Positions 13,966 to 15,854 of a stretch of 15,854 nucleotides of DNA are shown here, one piece after another. Position numbers and translations under genes: made by a program. The notes under the pieces are model-generated. The model saw only the letters and a program-made list of their open reading frames with translations. It searched no databases and was not told the DNA's origin. Location: positions 1-15,854 of the forward strand of contig CAJPTV010000050.1 in the NCBI GenBank assembly GCA_905373665.1, written 5' to 3'. This stretch comes from Bacteroidia bacterium. Its GTDB lineage: Bacteria; Bacteroidota; Bacteroidia; Bacteroidales; CAJPTX01. How positions within the stretch are numbered: the stretch's first letter is position 1; every line of letters starts with the position of its first letter.

Positions 13966-13973
13966 TAACTTTG
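13966..13973 (+). promoter_or_regulatory. -7 promoter box of the pepT operon
   Basis: TAACTTTG matches TAnnTTTG. The inferred start near 13978 leaves about 40 bases of leader before the ATG at 14019. No convincing -33 TTTG is visible. The region 13839-14018 is shared with the divergent lipoprotein gene, for which I found only an imperfect box. Confidence 0.55.
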
Positions 13974-14018
13974 GATGACGGTTCTCTAAGAAACTCTCAT
14001 ACTATTTAATTCCTTAAG

Positions 14019-15260
14019 ATGGAGCTGAAGATTAACCTTACAGCCCTCGAAGCCCGCTTTCTGCGCTACGTCGCCATCGAGACACAAAGCAACGAAAAGA
14101 GCCCTACCTACCCGAGCACGGCAGGGCAATGGACGCTCCTTCGACTGCTCGAGGCGGAGTTAAAAGCGCTGGGCGTAGCCGACGTCGAGCTCGATGCGCA
14201 CGGTTACGTTACCTGCCACCTCCCCGGGCGTGGCGCTGCTGATGATGCCCCCTGTGTGGGTTTTCTTGCCCATGTAGATACGTCGCCCGATGCGCCTGGG
14301 GCGGAGGTTCATCCCCAAATCATACCCGCTTATGACGGCGGCGATATTCCCCTTACAGACGGCGTGGTGCTCTCGCCCACCGATTCGCCCGAACTGCGGC
14401 GCTACATTGGGCAACGACTCATCACCACGGACGGGCGCACCCTCCTCGGTGCTGATGACAAGGCGGGCGTCGCAGCCATCATGGAGGCTGTCGCCTACCT
14501 ACAGATGCACCCCGAGATAGCCCACGCTCCCCTTGCGATTGCTTTTACGCCCGACGAGGAGATCGGGCTCGGGGTAGAACACTTTGATATCAAACGCTTT
14601 GGGGCTGACTTTGCCTATACCATCGATGGGGGCGGGCTCGGTGAGCTCTCCTACGAGAACTTCAATGCCGCCGAGGCGAAGGTCGCTATCCACGGCGTAA
14701 ACGTACACCCTGGCGAGGCAAAGGGGAAGATGCGCAATGCGCTCAGACTCGCCCTTGCCTTTGATGCGGCACTAGGCGACACCTCCCGTCCGGAAACCAC
14801 CGAGGGGCGCGAAGGGTTCTTTCACCTCCACGAACTGCGGGGGACGACCTCCGAAGCACAACTCGAGTATCTTATCCGCGAGTTTGACACCGACCGCTTT
14901 GCTGCGATAAAAGCGCTCTTGGTAGAAACCGCCGAGCGTCTCAACGCACAGTATGGCGCACGCTGTGTGGAGGTGCAAATCAGAGACCAATACGCCAACA
15001 TGTTGGAATACTTGCGCCCTGCGATGTTTGTCGTCGAACACGCGCTTTGTGCCTTCGCGGAGGCAGGGATTGTCCCCGACTGTAGCCCCATCCGTGGCGG
15101 TACTGACGGGGTGCGACTCAGCGAGCGCGGTCTTCCTTGCCCAAACCTCTTTGCGGGCGGGCACAACTTCCATAGTGTGCGGGAATATGTCCCCGTGCCG
15201 AGTATCGCCAAAGCCACAGAAGTCATCATTCGGTTAGCTCATTCTTTTACCCATCCGTAG
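14019..15260 (+). CDS. pepT: Peptidase T (tripeptide aminopeptidase)
   Basis: PepT is a cytoplasmic zinc aminopeptidase of family M20B that removes the N-terminal residue from tripeptides. The 413-residue protein matches the family length. The two-zinc site is complete: H85 and D87 in AHVDTSPD, bridging D146 in GADDKAG, catalytic E180 and ligand E181 in TPDEEIG, D203 in TIDGGG, and H382 in FAGGHNFHSVREYV. The dimerisation (lid) domain spans roughly residues 212-325. Other family strings are GVNVHPGEAKGKM and RGGTDGVRLSERGLPCPN. The start at 14019 gives the expected short lead into the first helix. The guanine deaminase gene follows after 6 bp, so the two are co-transcribed. In an organism living on peptides this would be a core catabolic enzyme, an inference from lineage. 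Confidence 0.96.
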   Translation: MELKINLTALEARFLRYVAIETQSNEKSPTYPSTAGQWTLLRLLEAELKALGVADVELDAHGYVTCHLPGRGAADDAPCVGFLAHVDTSPDAPGAEVHPQIIPAYDGGDIPLTDGVVLSPTDSPELRRYIGQRLITTDGRTLLGADDKAGVAAIMEAVAYLQMHPEIAHAPLAIAFTPDEEIGLGVEHFDIKRFGADFAYTIDGGGLGELSYENFNAAEAKVAIHGVNVHPGEAKGKMRNALRLALAFDAALGDTSRPETTEGREGFFHLHELRGTTSEAQLEYLIREFDTDRFAAIKALLVETAERLNAQYGARCVEVQIRDQYANMLEYLRPAMFVVEHALCAFAEAGIVPDCSPIRGGTDGVRLSERGLPCPNLFAGGHNFHSVREYVPVPSIAKATEVIIRLAHSFTHP

Positions 15261-15266
15261 CGTGCC

Positions 15267-15743
15267 ATGAAGGAGAAAGAAATACAAGGATATATGCGCA
15301 GGGCTATTGCGCTAGCAAACCAGAATATCGAGTGTGGCGGCGGACCGTTCGGGGCGCTCATAGTGCATAACAGGCAGATAGTGGGGACGGGCGTAAACCG
15401 CGTAACAGCGAATTGTGACCCGACAGCGCACGCCGAGATAATGGCGATCCGCGAGGCGGGGGAGCGCCTCAAGACCCATGTCTTAAACAAGTGCATACTC
15501 TTCACGAGTTGCGAGCCCTGCCCGATGTGTTTGGCGGCAATCTATTGGGCACACATCCCCTTAGTGTACTACGGCAACTCCAAGATCGATGCACACAACA
15601 TCGGCTTTGATGACTCGCTCATCTACCAGCAACTCGCCATCCCGATGGAGAAGCGTGCCATCAGCATGCGCCAAATCTGTGCCTCCGAAGCCATCGTTAC
15701 TTTCCAGCTTTGGGCAGCAAAAGAAGACAAACAGGAATATTAG
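15267..15743 (+). CDS. Guanine deaminase (cytidine-deaminase fold)
   Basis: The enzyme converts guanine to xanthine and ammonia. The 158-residue protein has the deaminase zinc site: H55 and catalytic E57 in TAHAEIMAI, with C85 and C88 in CEPCPMC. N44 in GVNRV sits where the family contacts the base. The C-terminal part, AIYWAHIPLVYYGNSKIDAHNIGFDDSLIYQQL and EKRAI, is characteristic of the Bacillus-type guanine deaminase (about 156 residues) rather than the tRNA adenosine deaminase TadA, which is the main alternative. It starts 6 bp after pepT, probably with coupled translation. Purine salvage and peptide breakdown in one unit would fit a nutrient scavenger. Confidence 0.88.
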   Translation: MKEKEIQGYMRRAIALANQNIECGGGPFGALIVHNRQIVGTGVNRVTANCDPTAHAEIMAIREAGERLKTHVLNKCILFTSCEPCPMCLAAIYWAHIPLVYYGNSKIDAHNIGFDDSLIYQQLAIPMEKRAISMRQICASEAIVTFQLWAAKEDKQEY

Positions 15744-15770
15744 CGCGACGCATGGGATAGACCAAGCGCG

Positions 15771-15796
15771 TGACACAAAAGAAGGAGGGTGTGTCA
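15771..15796. repeat. Inverted repeat TGACACA...TGTGTCA after the guanine deaminase gene
   Basis: TGACACA (15771-15777) and TGTGTCA (15790-15796) are exact 7-base inverted copies around a 12-base purine-rich loop. No T-run follows, only AAAATG. It could be a transcription end, or the second arm (GGGTGTGTCAAAAT) could be the end of an insertion element starting here. The window stops too soon to decide. Confidence 0.4.
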
Positions 15797-15813
15797 AAAT
15801 GTACATTCTCAGT

Positions 15814-15853
15814 CCCCTGTAGGGGTGTAGCGTGCTACACCCGCAATTCGCGG
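15814..15853. repeat. Cluster of three adjacent palindromes at the window's right edge
   Basis: CCCCT/AGGGG (15814-15825, spacer GT), GGGTGTAGC/GCTACACCC (15823-15842, spacer GT) and CCGC/GCGG (15841-15853, spacer AATTC) follow each other. Neighbouring palindromes share bases, so as RNA neighbouring hairpins would exclude each other. No open reading frame covers them. They may be a repeat element, a transcript end or a regulatory leader of the next gene, which is outside the window. Confidence 0.5.
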
Positions 15854-15854
15854 C

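Overview
The window looks like a chromosomal segment of a member of the Bacteroidota, most likely Bacteroidales and close to Porphyromonas. The reasons are the gene order bamD - omega-like subunit - coaBC - DUF4835 - recN, the Bacteroidota-type CoaBC and QueE variants, a single-chain class II glycyl-tRNA synthetase, and several promoters with the phylum's -7 box (TAnnTTTG) but no E. coli-like -10/-35 pair. By eye the GC content is slightly above 50%. The species cannot be fixed from the sequence alone.

Layout, left to right. Positions 1-24 hold only the first eight codons of a leftward gene. From 168 to 6765 seven leftward genes are packed with gaps of -4 to 25 bp, and I read them as one operon transcribed from a -7 box at 6801-6808: bamD, an omega-like RNA polymerase subunit, coaBC, a secreted DUF4835 protein, recN, queC and queE. 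It joins outer-membrane assembly, transcription, coenzyme A synthesis, DNA repair and preQ0 synthesis. Next comes a divergent pair: a leftward Crp/Fnr-family regulator (6875-7540) and a rightward hybrid-cluster protein gene hcp (7722-9371), facing each other across 181 bp. That gap holds two palindromes and a hairpin. One palindrome sits where a class II activator would bind relative to the hcp start inferred from its -7 box. This is a nitrosative-stress module of the HcpR-Hcp type. A 17-bp stem terminator closes hcp.

From 9648 to 13265 there is a leftward block of glyS, a C5-cytosine methyltransferase and an NgoBV-like PD-(D/E)XK restriction endonuclease (expected target GGNNCC). The methyltransferase starts 11 bp after glyS, and the endonuclease overlaps the methyltransferase by at least 50 bp. 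Upstream of glyS, a 15-bp inverted repeat is the terminator of a small leftward lipoprotein gene and runs into the glyS promoter. The lipoprotein gene is split by a frameshift near 13695-13706. At the right end pepT (tripeptidase) and a guanine deaminase gene form a rightward operon with a 6-bp gap. The last 85 bases contain four short inverted repeats and may be the edge of a repeat or mobile element cut off by the window.

I saw no tRNA, rRNA, CRISPR array, complete insertion sequence or recognisable riboswitch. There is no non-coding stretch longer than 300 bases; the longest is 9372-9647, which holds the hcp terminator and nothing else I can name. I found no clearly new multi-gene system. 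The best leads are the hcp regulatory region, the operator-like palindrome over the bamD-operon promoter, the broken lipoprotein gene and the unusual cluster motif of QueE.
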